From NCBI GenBank assembly GCA_047967505.1, contig CM106539.1: a stretch of DNA of 64,000 nt, one strand, 5' to 3'. This document shows positions 33,475 through 44,213 of the stretch, piece by piece. The stretch is from Dipteris shenzhenensis. Lineage: Eukaryota; Polypodiophyta; Polypodiopsida; Gleicheniales. Every line of letters starts with the position of its first letter. The first letter of the stretch is position 1. A program made the translations under genes and the position numbers. The notes beneath the pieces are model-generated. The model was not told where the DNA came from, did no database searches, and saw only the letters and a list, made by a program, of their open reading frames with translations.

Positions 33475-34690
33475 ATGAGGGAACGCATGATCAGGCAGGG
33501 TCTTGTAAAGTCCAGAGCTTCAAGGGGGGTGGATCTGACACAGAGGTCATCGGAGAATCAAGATAGGATACCCCCCCATCATACTTCGAGGTGCTTTACC
33601 AAGAAGCTTCAAAGCGGCTTCTCCCCCTTATGGAAGTTGAGGCAAAGCAGATTCTTCATGCCGAACTCGCCAAGCAGGCAGAAGAGGTGGAATGTAAACC
33701 ATGGTTCGAATCGCGGAAGAGGCACACTATCTGCATGCTCGGCGTTGAGGACGTGTGCCTAGAATTGGAGAAGCTGGCTAGGCAAGGGTTGTAACTATTC
33801 TTCACAAGGCACATCCCATCATCTCTGAAGAGTTTAAGGAGTTTATGTTGGTCGAGGTCAACCTCCTAGGCGGATGTTTCTCCACAAGCTTTCTGGGGAA
33901 GGGCTTCTTCCTGGTGCAATGCGTCTCCGAAGTGATCAAGGACGAGGTAGTGGGGAGAAGTTTCCTATTCTCAGGTTTGCCATTGCTGATGCTCCCGTGG
34001 TTGCCAGAATTTAAAACTGATCACTTCCTAGTGCATGATTGTCTGGTGTGGATTGAGTTTCCCAATCTCCCTTCATGGTTGAGGGAAAGAATCAATTATC
34101 TTGCGACATCCCTAGGGAGAGTGTTGCAGATTCTGCCAGAGTCTAAACAACCGGGGGGAAGGATGAGGGCATGGATCCTCTGGGACAGGACCCAAGATAT
34201 ACCGAATTTCATCAAGATTGAATTCCTGGATAGCCCACTCATTGCACAAGAGGTCAGGTTTGTCCCCTTTTCGGATGCATGCTATGTTTGTAAGCGCTTG
34301 GGCCTTTTTGCTAGAAACTTCCTGCTTGGGTCTTTTTGCTAGAAACTGCCCGCTTAGGACCTCAAACATGACGTTGGCCGTTGAAGAAGGGGAGATGGAG
34401 GGGATTGAGGTGCCACCTCGACTTGCAGAGGGAGCATCCAAGGAGAAGATGAGCGACAAGTGCGCCACGGGTGAGGATCTTCCAAAGGGGGGTGATCAGA
34501 TAGCCCCCACAGACTCGAAGGCTTGGAAGATAATCAGGAAGGGAGGGAAGGTGGTACAGGTACATGATGAGCTGAACACAGGAAAGGAGGGAGGACTTAG
34601 GGCAGCACATCAGCCAGGTATGTCGAATACTTCGAAGGAGGAGCTTGCCATGGGAATACAAGTCTCATGCATGGAGGAGGAGGTGTAGAA
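33475..34690 (+). pseudogene. LINE ORF1-type protein (DUF4283-like with zinc knuckle)
   Basis: ORF1 proteins of plant LINEs bind the element RNA. The frame at 33845-34342 reads VEVNLLGGCFSTSFLGKGFF, DHFLVHDCLVWIEFPNLPSW, LGRVLQILPESKQPGGRMRA and WILWD, the pattern of the DUF4283 domain. It is followed by a zinc-knuckle start CYVCKRLGLFARN. A 28-bp tandem duplication (34297-34324 and 34325-34352) falls inside the knuckle and shifts the frame, so the closing Cys (FARNCP) is read in another frame. The acidic, Gly- and Lys-rich tail continues to about 34690. An upstream frame (33591-33794, EVEAKQILHAELAKQAEE) probably belongs to the same protein. Confidence 0.7.
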
Positions 34691-34959
34691 GGAAGGTGGC
34701 GAGCTGCATGGCGCCACCAAGGAGGAGGCTATGCTCGAGGCTTACCACCGAAAGAGAGCATTGGAAGAGAAGACGACGCAAAAGGCCAATGCAGGAGGAA
34801 TTCAAGAAGGGGCCCAATCACATCCGAAGACACTTTCCAAAAGGCTCAAGGATGTTGTGAGGGGTTTTTCACGAGAGAATAGATTCAATTTTCTCCGGGA
34901 TGCCTATAAGGTCCTTACTCATTAACCCAATGATCAAGAATGACGCTAAAAGTTCGAAG

Positions 34960-35900
34960 GTCGTGGCTGGAACGTAAGAGGGTGCTGCATCAAGATGAAA
35001 CAAAAGGGTTGTCTTTCGGTGACCAAGAGGAGGCCGGGTATAATTCTGTTACATGAAGTGAAGTGTGGGTGTGAGGAAAAGTGGTGGTTTGCGTTCTAAC
35101 AGCTTGGGTATTCTTCCTTAATTAATTCATCCACAAGAGGGAGAGGGAGCATGGCCGTAGTGCCTTAAGGCACCACAAGGTTGCCAAGAGCACAGATGGG
35201 TGTGCAATAGGTGTAGCAGTTTCCCAAGGGGGTTTTGAGTTTGAGGTGATGAGTGTGTACGCGCACAATGGTGTGGAGAGAGAACGAAGTGCTGGAGGAA
35301 AATTAACAAGCTGGTGGGGGAGGGGAAATGGATCCTTGGGGGAGACTAGAACGTCACGAAGAACCAGGAGGATAGATCCTTCAGTAGGGCCTTGCTCATG
35401 GGTACAGAGAAGGAAGCATGGGAGGAACTTTGCATGGACAGAGGGCTGATCGAAGCAAAGGAGTTGGACCAGGAGGTCTTTGGGTCCTTCACGTGGTTAA
35501 ACCGGAGAAAGGCGGCTGATTTCTATGCTAGTAGACTTCACCGAGGAAGGGTGGTGGATGCGAGGCCCCTTGAAAGGGTAGTCTATTCTCCAGCACTTTT
35601 CGACCATTCTCCCATTACGTGGTAGTTCTCAGTCCTTGTCATGGTTGAGAGGCCGAAGGAGATTCCCTTCAAATTTCCAAGAACCCTCCTCGAATCAAAA
35701 ACATTCGGCATGCAGATCAGAAGATCTTGGATGAAGGTGGCGGCGAAGAGTTCAGACCCTAAAGCCTGGTGGGATGAGGCCATTAGAGGAGTGTTGCACA
35801 TTGCTAAGGATGAGGACTTTAAGGTTCGAGATGAAAGGGCGGCTGTTGACAGCTTCGGCAGCTTTGGAGGCTCTTCGGATCACAGTAGCCGAGAACTAAT
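34960..35900 (+). pseudogene. LINE endonuclease domain (5' part of ORF2), RT missing
   Basis: Broken frames show the blocks of the APE-type endonuclease that nicks target DNA: GWNVRGC (about 34963), PGIILLHEVKCG (the QETK-like block with its Glu), MSVYAHNG, WILGGD*N (about 35335-35350, with a stop at the W position) and FDHSPITW (35600-35625, the SDH box with Ser changed to Phe). The stretch SRRKAADFYASRLHRG preceding it fits the 'LDRFL' region. Coding similarity ends at about 35880 and no RT domain follows. The element is therefore truncated at its 3' side, and a telomere-like tract takes over. Confidence 0.72.
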
Positions 35901-35924
35901 ACTTTGGAATGCATATTTTATATA

Positions 35925-36075
35925 GTCTATATACCTTAAATCTTACACCCTAAATCTTAAATCCTAAAGCTCCCTAAATCTTAGGTTATACAATCTAAGC
36001 TCTTAAACTTATATAACAATTCTAATCCCTAAACCCTAAACCCTGAACCTTAAACCCTAACCCCTATAGCTTAAA
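35925..36075. repeat. telomere-like degenerate heptamer tract
   Basis: Repeated units close to CCCTAAA: TACACCCTAAATCTTAAATCC, CCCTAAATC and, around 36030-36062, AATCCCTAAACCCTAAACCC followed by TGAACCTTAAACCCTAACCCC. Only a few units are perfect. This is an internal telomere-like repeat, placed exactly between the 3' break of the LINE and a copia LTR. Confidence 0.75.
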
Positions 36076-36182
36076 TTCTAAAACTTAATTTTCAATTGGA
36101 TGGGGCCACCATGCACAAGTTTGGGAATTATAGCTTCATTGAGCCATATTTTTATATATTAGAGGTCACCACTTGACTTTTT

Positions 36183-36581
36183 TATTGAGATATCGAACTC
36201 CACTCGTGATACGCTAGGGTGACCATTGTGCATTTATGTCATCGACTTATTAGCTATAGATGCGGTTGGTACACCGCCCATGAATAATAGCTGGATGACA
36301 GATATCTTTAGTACTCTAGTTAGTGGCTCAGTTAGTATGCCACCTAGGTTAGCTAAGTTTGGTTTGAGACCCACATATAGGGTTCACCTATTCCTTTTGT
36401 ACTTAGAGGGAGTTCTTTTTGGCTTTCACAACTAAGAAGAGGAAAACTGTTTTCAGCCTCCACCTTTGTGTGTATTCCCCCATTGTGTATGTGAGAAAGC
36501 TGCAAAGTGAGACTCCTTACTTCTCTCCCACTCTCTTCACATGGTATCAGAGCTCAGTTCATGGTAAGGAACTCAAGAAAG
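36183..36581 (+). mobile_element. copia family A 5' LTR with primer site and leader stub
   Basis: LTR 36183-36541 begins TATTGAGATATCGAACTCC; its first bases differ from the TGTTGAG of other copies, so the tip may be lost or mutated. It ends ...CTCTCTTCACA. The next 12 bases (36542-36553) are the Met-tRNA primer site TGGTATCAGAGC. Family similarity continues only through GTAAGGAACTCAAGAAA (to about 36581) and then stops. This is a 5' LTR plus about 40 bp of leader, so the element was truncated or recombined away. Confidence 0.88.
36542..36553 (+). other. tRNA-Met primer binding site of the copia stub
   Basis: TGGTATCAGAGC directly follows the LTR end. It is the standard plant copia site, complementary to the initiator Met tRNA, from which minus-strand cDNA synthesis starts. 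Confidence 0.9.
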
Positions 36582-36959
36582 GGGGGTTTCCATTTTTCGA
36601 GCAAAATCCCCCGAGTGATGAGCAGACAAAAGGTGGAAGGGGTCAAAATATATAGGCTCAAGTCATTTTTGGGGATATGCATATATAATGTCCAAGTGGT
36701 GACTTATTATATGACTTTCAAAAATCCTTTCTTTTGCTTTCACCATTGCTTGGATCATGAAATTTTCAGCAAATATCCTCTTTACACTTCCTGAGGATGA
36801 CCTAAGAAAAATAAATAGTACCTTTTTAATAGACCCTCTAAGTATATTTTGCCAGAGGAATATGGTTTGAAGAGCTTGTCCCAACCCTATTCTACCGGCA
36901 AAATACCCTTGGAGAGCCTACGTAGAAGCGGTCATAACTTTTGCTCCTTAGCTCAGATT

Positions 36960-37170
36960 CACTACTACACACGGACCCTATTGTGACGTTTAGGTACCGA
37001 CGTTTAGTGCACGTGGGACGCTAATCGTCGGTATGAAAAGCACGTCCCATAAAGCGTCGCTATATAGCGACGTTAGGCAAATGTCACTATATAGCGACTA
37101 TTACAAAGGTCGCTATATAGCGACTTTTAAGTGTCGCTATATAGCAACACTGATATACTATTTTATAGCG
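36960..37170. repeat. CACTA terminus with subterminal TATAGCGAC palindromes
   Basis: After the CACTA tip come GTGACGTTTAG, CCGACGTTTAG and TCGTCGGTA motifs. The palindrome GTCGCTATATAGCGAC and its variants then follow at 37056-37072, 37083-37098, 37109-37124 and 37132-37147, with a half unit near 37160. Arrays of 10-20 bp subterminal repeats are where CACTA transposase binds. Confidence 0.85.
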
Positions 37171-37369
37171 ACATTTTCCAGAGAGGTTTTTTACTCATAT
37201 AAGCCTAAAAAGTTAGTTTTTTCCAATGACAAATTTTGTTAAATTTTCATACATGTTTGATCTCATAGAGAATAAAAATATGAGAGCATATACATCAAGC
37301 CTTTGAAGCTTATATATTCATGTCCAAGTTTGAGATGAAAAAAATCAATTAAGAGCATTTACATCAACT

Positions 37370-38748
37370 GTTTCATCTTGAGCCAAGTCTAAGGTGCCAA
37401 ACAAGTCTATCTCCAACTCTATACCGAGTTGATCTCCTATATCATCATCGTACTCTAGCATCATACGTTCACCTAAAAGTACTTGATCATATTCTTCAAT
37501 AAAGTGTGGTGATTCTTGATGATCGTTGTCTTCTTCCTAAATATCATGATCTCCATCTTCCTCCCGTGCGATGTCATTATGCACGTCTTCCTCTTGGCTC
37601 ATATTGTGATCTTCATCTTCTTCGCTAGATTCATTGGGATCAATTGGATCCGGCATTGGTAGTGGCATCTCCATATCCACATCTCTATCTTCAAAAATTT
37701 GCTTACTTCGTGGTGCAACTTGGATCACGTACCACCATCTTGGATCAGAACGATCTGGATGAAAAACCACCTATATTGAAGATGGGTACCAAATGTCGTC
37801 AATTATATATATGAAATTATGCCCAAGTACATGTATCAATGGATCTTTAAAAATGAAAGCTTCGATTAATTAAATCATTAGTATGCACCTGCTCACAGTG
37901 CTCGGGAAGAACAAAAGTATCACTTTCATTGGTCCAATGTTTGGTGGAGTCTATTGCAAAGAAATCACTACTATCTTTTCTCACTGTCGCATGGGGACCG
38001 TTGTAAATAGTTCTAAACCATTTTACATCAAGAATGAAAATACTAAATCGTCTGAAATCAACTTCATAGATGTTGCGTATGGTTCCACAATAATCCAACT
38101 GTGAGGAGAGAAGATTGGTATCCGAAGCACTTGCTTGGCTATCTTGTGTGAAGTTAGCCATGACTCCACAATCATACGTGACTCTCTTTGAATCGATGCA
38201 TTCTACGCAAGAATGTCGTCCATATGACCATAATGCACTGTACTTTTTGTACTGTAAAAGAGCATCATTAAAACAATGAAGATGCATCTATTTTATACCG
38301 TATATTGCCACAAATAATTACTTAATTACGTCAAGAGGTAAGAAACTTACATGCACCATACATCCAGATGATAACTCTCGCTCGCGCTCGTTTATTGTCT
38401 CTCCATCACGTTCGGCTTTACATAGAGCCAGTTGTAGCCAATCAAGTGACATGAGTGGGGAGAAGAGCCAGATCCCGTGGATATGGTTGCGATCGCCTGT
38501 ACATTACTCTAAATCTCGTCCTTGCATTTATTCTTTCTGCTTTGGCCACTTCATATCTCTCAATCCACTTCTGCATCTCAGGGCTATTGAGGATACAAAA
38601 CTTATTGAATTTCTCCATTTGCTCTTCGCTCATCTTTCTTTCAATCCCTTTTCCTTGGGGAACCTCGCCAATGATGCGATCATCATCCTTGTTATGCCAA
38701 GCTTGCGGCATATCGGGATCTGTGGACGCAAGAAACTTTGTGATATAT
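37370..38748 (-). pseudogene. CACTA TNP2-like transposase, C-terminal (DUF4216-type) part
   Basis: Read from right to left: SLVYITKFLASTDPDMPQAW (38748-38690), GEVPQGKGIERKMSEEQMEK, NSPEMQKWIERYEVAKAERI and YPRDLALLPTHVTWLATTGS. Then 38287-37847 gives DYCGTIRNIYEVDF, FILDVKWFRTIYNG, KDSSDFFAIDSTKHW and DTFVLPEHCEQV, the DUF4216 region of plant TNP2 proteins. A last piece follows (HPDRSDPRWWYVIQVAPRSK) with an acidic tail rich in Asp and Glu (EEDEDHN). Stops and frame changes separate the blocks, although some may be former introns (the gap near 38290-38440). The catalytic N-terminal domain is missing, removed at the junction with the copia element. Confidence 0.8.
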
Positions 38749-38757
38749 ACTAATGAC

Positions 38758-39000
38758 TCGAATCAAAAAAATAAAGTCACTAAGGGCTTCGCCCACTCCC
38801 ACAACATATACTGCCCTCTCGCCACACTGCGAAGGGCCTCTCAATCTGAGACAATGCACTCTTGCACTTTCCAGCTATGCTACCTGCAGAGATTTGCTCC
38901 CAAACTCGAAAAAGGAAAGCAACACTGGTCCTCTTACCAGCACACTGCGAACTTGGTTTGCTTTCTTGAGCTCCTCACCACAAACCAGGCTCTGATACCA
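38758..39000 (-). repeat. second copia leader (duplicate of 43290-43535)
   Basis: It contains the primer site GCTCTGATACCA (38989-39000, read as TGGTATCAGAGC on the minus strand), followed by the same 240-bp leader found next to the right LTR: AGCTCAAGAAAGCAAACCAA, TTCGAGTTTGGGAGCAAAT and others. It ends at GACTCGAATCAAAAAAATAA, where the CACTA remnant begins. Confidence 0.85.
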
Positions 39001-39352
39001 TGTAAAGATAGTGGGAGAGAAGGAAGGAGTCTCACTTGTGGCTTTCTCACATACACAATGGGGGAATACACACAAAGGTAGAGGCTGAAAACAATTTTCC
39101 TCTTCTTAGTTGTGAAAGCCAAAAGAACTCTAGTACAAAGAAATAGAAGAACCCTATATATGGGTCTCAAACCAAACTCAGCTAATTAAGGTGGCATACT
39201 AACTGAGCCACGAACTAGAGTACATAAGGATAGCTGTCATCCACCTATTATTCATGGGCGGTGTACCAACCGCATCTGTAGCTAACAAGTCGGTGACATA
39301 AATGCACAATGGTCACCCTGTCATATCACGAGTGGAGCTCGATATCTCAATA
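39001..39352 (-). repeat. copia family A LTR (left, about 352 bp)
   Basis: Minus-strand start TATTGAGATATCGAGCTCC at 39352 (expected TGTTGAG), minus-strand end ...ACTATCTTTACA at 39001. It is followed by a primer site, so by its right-hand neighbour it acts as a 5' LTR, while by its position after pol it would be a 3' LTR. Confidence 0.9.
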
Positions 39353-42300
39353 GGGTCTTCCAAAAGCTCACCTGCATCTGCGCTCAACTTCACATTCTAC
39401 TCTAAAGGAACTGAAATAGGCTTATAGCCTATCGTCCCATATTTGGATAGCATGTCCAATCCATACTGCCTCTGCAAGAGCCATATCCCACTTGTGGATC
39501 TAATCAACTCAATGCCCAAGAAGTAACACAGCTCTCCCAAATACTTCATCTCAAACTTCTACTTCAATGGTATTTTCACATGAAGGATATCTTCATCACT
39601 ATCACCTGTGATGATCAAATCATCAACATAAATGACAAGCAGCATAATGCATTTCTCTATTTTTCTCACATAAAGTGAGAAATCTGCCTTGGAAATCTGA
39701 AAGCCAACAGTGACAAGATACTGTCCTATCTTGTCAGACCATGCTCTGGGTGCTTGCTTCAAGCCATACAAGGCTTTTTTCAACTTGTAAACAAACTCAG
39801 GATGAACAGCATGAAATAACCTAGTGGTGCTCCATATAGACCTCTTCTTGCAAATCACCATGCAAGAAAGCATTCTTTACATCCACCTGATGTAAATACC
39901 ATCCCTTTGATGCAGCCATAGCAATGACTGCTCTTACAGTTGCCATCCTTGCAACCGGATTGAATGTTTCTTCATAATCAATGCCATATGTTTGTGCATA
40001 TCCCTTGATAACTAATCTTGCCTTGTATCTGTTCACAGAACCATTTGCATTGTGCTTCACCTTATAAACCCACTGTGCAGCCAATTGCATTCTTGTCTTT
40101 AGGCAAAGGCACCAATTCCCATGTAGCATTTGCTTCCAAGGCATCCATTTCTTCATCCATGGCTTTCTCCCATTTTTCTTTTCCCATTGCTTGCTCAAAA
40201 GAAGTGGGTTCTGGTTCATGTATCACTTTGACCATATAGGCATAGTGAATGGCTATAAACCCATCATATTTCAGCCTATCCACAGGATACCTAGCTTTGG
40301 TAGACCTATGCAAAATAGGTTCACTACCAGGTGCTCTCAAATCATCCCTTGTCTTCCTTACTCCAGGTGTAACAATAGAAGGAATACCCAACTCATCATC
40401 CAGGCTCTCTCCTAAGCTTTTGGATTCACCATCCACATAAGAGTGACCTTCATTCACATCAACCATGCGCTGATCTACTTCCTCTTTTCCTTTTCGTGAT
40501 ACTTGCATACCACTATCTGCATTACTTTGAGGAGATCCTCCTGATCTAAATCTGCCTGTCCATGGTGAAGTATGTGAACCACTGCTAGAGGGCACTACAG
40601 GTCCACTAATATTTTGTGATTGCTGCTGTGAATTCTGTGCAGCATTACCATTTTGTGCATCTACATCGTCAATCACATTTACTTTTTTATACCAGCTACT
40701 CATCTCATCAAAAACAATATCTCTACTCATTGTAAACTTACGAGTAGAAGGGTTATAGCATCTATACCCTTTCTGCTACGGAGAATAACCAATAAAGATG
40801 CACTTCTCAGCTTTTGGATCCAACTTGGATCTCAACTCATCTCGCACATGAACATAGGCAATGCAACCAAAAACTTTCAAATGAGAAATATCCAGTTTCC
40901 TACCAGTATACCTCTCCTCTGGCGTCATGCCATGTATTGCTGTAGTGGGAGTCTTGTTCATTATGTAGACTGCTGTAGCAACTGCTTCAGCCCAATAATA
41001 ATCTGGCAGGTCTTTTTCATTCAGCATGGCACAAGATACCTCTCCAATATGCCTATTTTTCCTTTCTGCAAGTCTATTTTGCTGTGGGGTATGACTGCAT
41101 GAATATTGCTGCTTTATGCCATGCTCTTGCAGGAACCTTGCAAACTCATTTGAGACGTACTCTCCCCCTCCATCTGACCTTAGGCATTTTATTTGCAGGC
41201 CTCTTTCTTTTTCAACCATAGCTTTAAAAGCTTTGAAATGCCCAAACACTTCACTTTTCTTTTTCATAAAATACACCCAAACTTTTTTGCTGTAGTCATC
41301 AATAAAAGTGACAAAATAATAACAACCTCCAATAGATGCAGCTTTAGTAGTCCACACATCAAAGTGGATTAATTCCAATGGCCTCTTACTCTCTTGAACA
41401 TGTCTAGGAAATGGTTTCCTTGCCTATTTTCCAAATTGAGAGGCTTCACATACCTTATGCATTTCTACATCCCTTAACCTAGGCAATCCTGGAACAATAT
41501 TTTGGGCCTGCATTAATTTCAGTCGTTGTACATTAACATGACCAATGCGTTTATGCCAGATATCAATATCTGCAACTACACCGGTCCCATGTGCAAACAT
41601 TGCTGCACTCAATTCAGGCATGTCCGCATCCAATGTAAACATCCTACCCTTCTTCTTCCCTTTTGCTATCAAGCAACCTTTACTTTTCATATCCTCAACA
41701 AAGCATCCATGAGGGTTAAATCAAACCTGCAATCCCTACTCAACCATTTGACCAACAGAAACCAGGTTCTTGGTGATATTCGAGACATCAAATACATCAG
41801 ACAGGTATTTCTTTTTCCCATCCTGCATAGACAAAGGAATTTTACCAATCTACACAATAGGATGTGTAGTATCATCACCAGTCTCCACAAATCCTGATCT
41901 TTCCATTTTCCTTGCATCCTGCATCCATTCTGCATGACCTATCATGTGGTTTGATGCACCTAAATCAACATATCACAATCATTGCTTTCTTCTACACTTG
42001 TCACAAAATTGGTCATGTACTGCACCATAAACAAATGCTCATTTCTGTCATCACCCTATCTACTAGAGGATGCGAAATTGCCTTGCTGTAATTTTTCAGT
42101 CATGATGTCATTCTACTTTTTATAGCAGTCTTTAACTATATGACCCATTTTACCACAACAGTAGCATTCAACATTGTTGTTTGCATTTTGGCCTCTCTGC
42201 CATCCACCACGACCTCTTTGGCTCCACCTGCCTCTAAGGTTACCACATCCTCCTCCATAGGACTGGTTTTCTTGAATTTGCTACATATTCTGATTTCTGC

Positions 42301-42990
42301 CATGGCCTCCAGATCGGCCTGCTCTACCTCTACCTCTACCTCTTCCAGCATTTGAGTAGAAGACAGTTTCTTTTGAAGTTCCTCCTGAAGAAGATGCACC
42401 ACCATTTCTCTGCTGTTCAGAAATTAGAAGAGCAATCAACTCCCCAAAATCAGGAAAATTCTCACAAATGGCAATGGATGTCCGAAATGGTGCATAATCC
42501 TTTCCTAGTCCATTCAAGGTCACAGAAACTAAATCATCATCTTTCACTAGCGACACAATGGAAGCAAGTGCATCTGCAATCTTCTTCAACTTCGTGTGGT
42601 AGTCATTGATGCTCATATTTTCTCTCTGCACATTATGCAACTCCTCCTTGAGCTACAGTTTCCTGGCTTGCATATTTGTGCTATACACTTTTGTCAAAAT
42701 ATCCCACACCTCCTTTGGTGTGTTTGCATCTTGAATATGCACAATCATAGAATCTAAAATATTGATAGACAGCCAGTAATAACTTTTCTGGCTCTCTCAT
42801 GCCATCTTTTAAATGCCTGCAACTCCTGTTGATTTGGAACATTAGGAATAACTGGTTCTTGTTTAGCTCCAATAATGAACTCCCAATAGCCTTTTCCCTT
42901 AAGGAAATTCGTCATTCTAAACTTCCATGCTTGGAAGTTGTTCTTGTCAAGCTTTTTAGTGACTATCTATGAAAGAGCATCAGATGCCAT
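39353..42990 (-). pseudogene. copia gag-pol relic (gag, protease, integrase, partial RT)
   Basis: The gag ATG at 42990 gives MASDALS then a stop. Gag text includes KKLDKNNFQAWKFRM and the CCHC knuckle CYCCGKMGHIVKDC (about 42170-42127). Protease shows DLGASNHMIGHA (about 41968; DSGAS with Ser to Leu). The pre-integrase box has WHKRIGH but VCEASQFGK lacks one Cys. Integrase keeps FDVWTT, RSDGGGEYVSNEF and the third acidic site in AERKNR. RT begins WVYKVKHN after a 1-nt frameshift near 40080. It runs through [17 protein letters not shown], breaks again by frameshift at about 39835 and keeps [10 protein letters not shown] near 39620. It ends at the LTR junction, so the RT thumb and RNase H are absent. 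Scattered stops exclude function. Confidence 0.9.
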
Positions 42991-43523
42991 TACAAAACAC
43001 TACAAAAATATTCTGTCACTGCAAAAAACACAACTTCTGCCTCACAAGGGCAAATCTGCAAAACGGACGAAAGTGGTATTTGACCACACAATCACTTCCT
43101 AGTGATGATTTTGCATCAACAGGCAATAAGAAGTATTCTGTCACTCCTAATATCTCTGCACACAGGCATACGATGCAATTTCTGCATCAACTTTTCACCA
43201 ACCTGTAGAACAGTGGTCGCACAGCAAAAACAAGGTGCTTTTTTGAGTGCCTGCGAAAAACTTCCGCCACCAAAACGGGCCCCGAAATGGCCTCGAATCA
43301 AAAAAATAATGTCACTTAGGGCTTTGCCCTATCCCGCAGCATATAATACCCTCTCGCCGCACCATGAAGGGCATCCCAATCTAAGACAGTGTACTCTTGC
43401 ACTTTTTGGCTATGCTACTTGCAGAGATTTGCTCCCAAACTCGAAAAAGGAAAGCAACACTGCTCCCCTTACCAAGACACCATGAACTTGGTTTGCTTTC
43501 TTGAGCTCCTTACCACGAACCGG

Positions 43524-43535
43524 GCTCTGATACCA
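43524..43535 (-). other. tRNA-Met primer binding site of the minus-strand copia element
   Basis: GCTCTGATACCA on the plus strand, i.e. TGGTATCAGAGC on the element strand, directly inside the 5' LTR. Confidence 0.9.
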
Positions 43536-43867
43536 TGTGAAGAGAGTGGGAGAGAAGTAAGGAGTGTCACTTGCAGCTTTCTCACATACACAATGGGGGA
43601 ATATACACAAAGGTGGAGGCTGAAACAGTTTTCCTCTTCTTAGTTGTGAAAGCCAAAAGAACTCTCTCTTAGTAAAAAAGAATACTAACTGAGCTACTAA
43701 CTAAGGTGGCATACTAACTGAGCCACTAACTAGAGTACATAAAGATAGTTGTCATCCAGCTATCATTCATGGGCGGTGTACCAACCGCACTTGCAGCTAA
43801 CAAGTCGGTGACATAAATGCACAACGGTCACCCTGGCGTATCACGAGTGGAGCTCGATATCTCAACA
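43536..43867 (-). repeat. copia family A 5' LTR (332 bp)
   Basis: Minus-strand start TGTTGAGATATCGAGC at 43867 and end ...CTCTCTTCACA at 43536. It is about 20 bp shorter than the 352-bp copies, owing to a small internal difference around 43665-43720 where the CCCACATATAGGG part is replaced by repeats of ACTAACTGAGC. Confidence 0.9.
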
Positions 43868-44047
43868 ACTCCCTCAGCGCATCCAATCCTTAAGACATTT
43901 GTGGTTCAAACCCCATGTACAAGGCTCAAAAGTTGGAGTGGTGAGGCTTAACTCCCACGAGACATTTAACCGCAACTTGTAGCTGGAACATACAACTTCG
44001 TTAGCTGGAACCTATAACTTGGCAGCCGAAACATACAATCTATACAC

Positions 44048-44213
44048 GTTGCCTTCAATCTTTGGCCTTGGGGTATTTAGGGCTCGAACTCCCTGAGCTT
44101 GTACTGTACTCCTTCCATGGCTATAAACTTTGAAGTAAATCATGAATGTGTGTTGCCTACAATCTTTGGTATTTGGGGCTCAAACTCCCTGAGCTTGTAA
44201 TGTACTCCTTCCC
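44048..44213. repeat. two-copy direct repeat, period ~104 bp
   Basis: GTTGCCTTCAATCTTTGG with the following GGGCTCGAACTCCCTGAGC and GTACTCCTTCC recurs from 44152 as GTTGCCTACAATCTTTGG. It lies between the copia 5' LTR and the gypsy relic and may derive from the gypsy 3' region. Confidence 0.85.

Larger units (their letters stand above)
36960..38757 (-). mobile_element. CACTA (En/Spm) transposon remnant, one end
   Basis: The element starts with CACTACTACACACGG at 36960. It continues with a subterminal region of TATAGCGAC palindromes, then minus-strand TNP2-type coding pieces (37370-38748). Coding runs toward the CACTA end, so this is the 3' end of the transposase side. At 38757 the sequence changes abruptly into the copia leader, so the rest of the CACTA element was cut or displaced. 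No second CACTA end was seen in the window. Confidence 0.82.
38758..43867 (-). mobile_element. copia family A element, internally deleted, with an extra leader beyond its 3' LTR
   Basis: On the minus strand the order is 5' LTR (43867-43536), primer site (43535-43524), leader (to about 43290 and on to the gag ATG at 42990), gag-pol (42990-39353), LTR (39352-39001), then again a primer site (39000-38989) and leader (to 38758). The second leader matches the first from the primer site to CTCGAATCAAAAAAATAA. The pol gene stops in the middle of RT: GAAGACCCTAT is joined directly to TGAGATATCGAGC of the LTR. About 675 bp present in the first element (about 530 to 1204) is missing. LTR, leader, gag, pol, LTR, leader is not a normal insertion and suggests recombination between copies. 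Confidence 0.85.
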
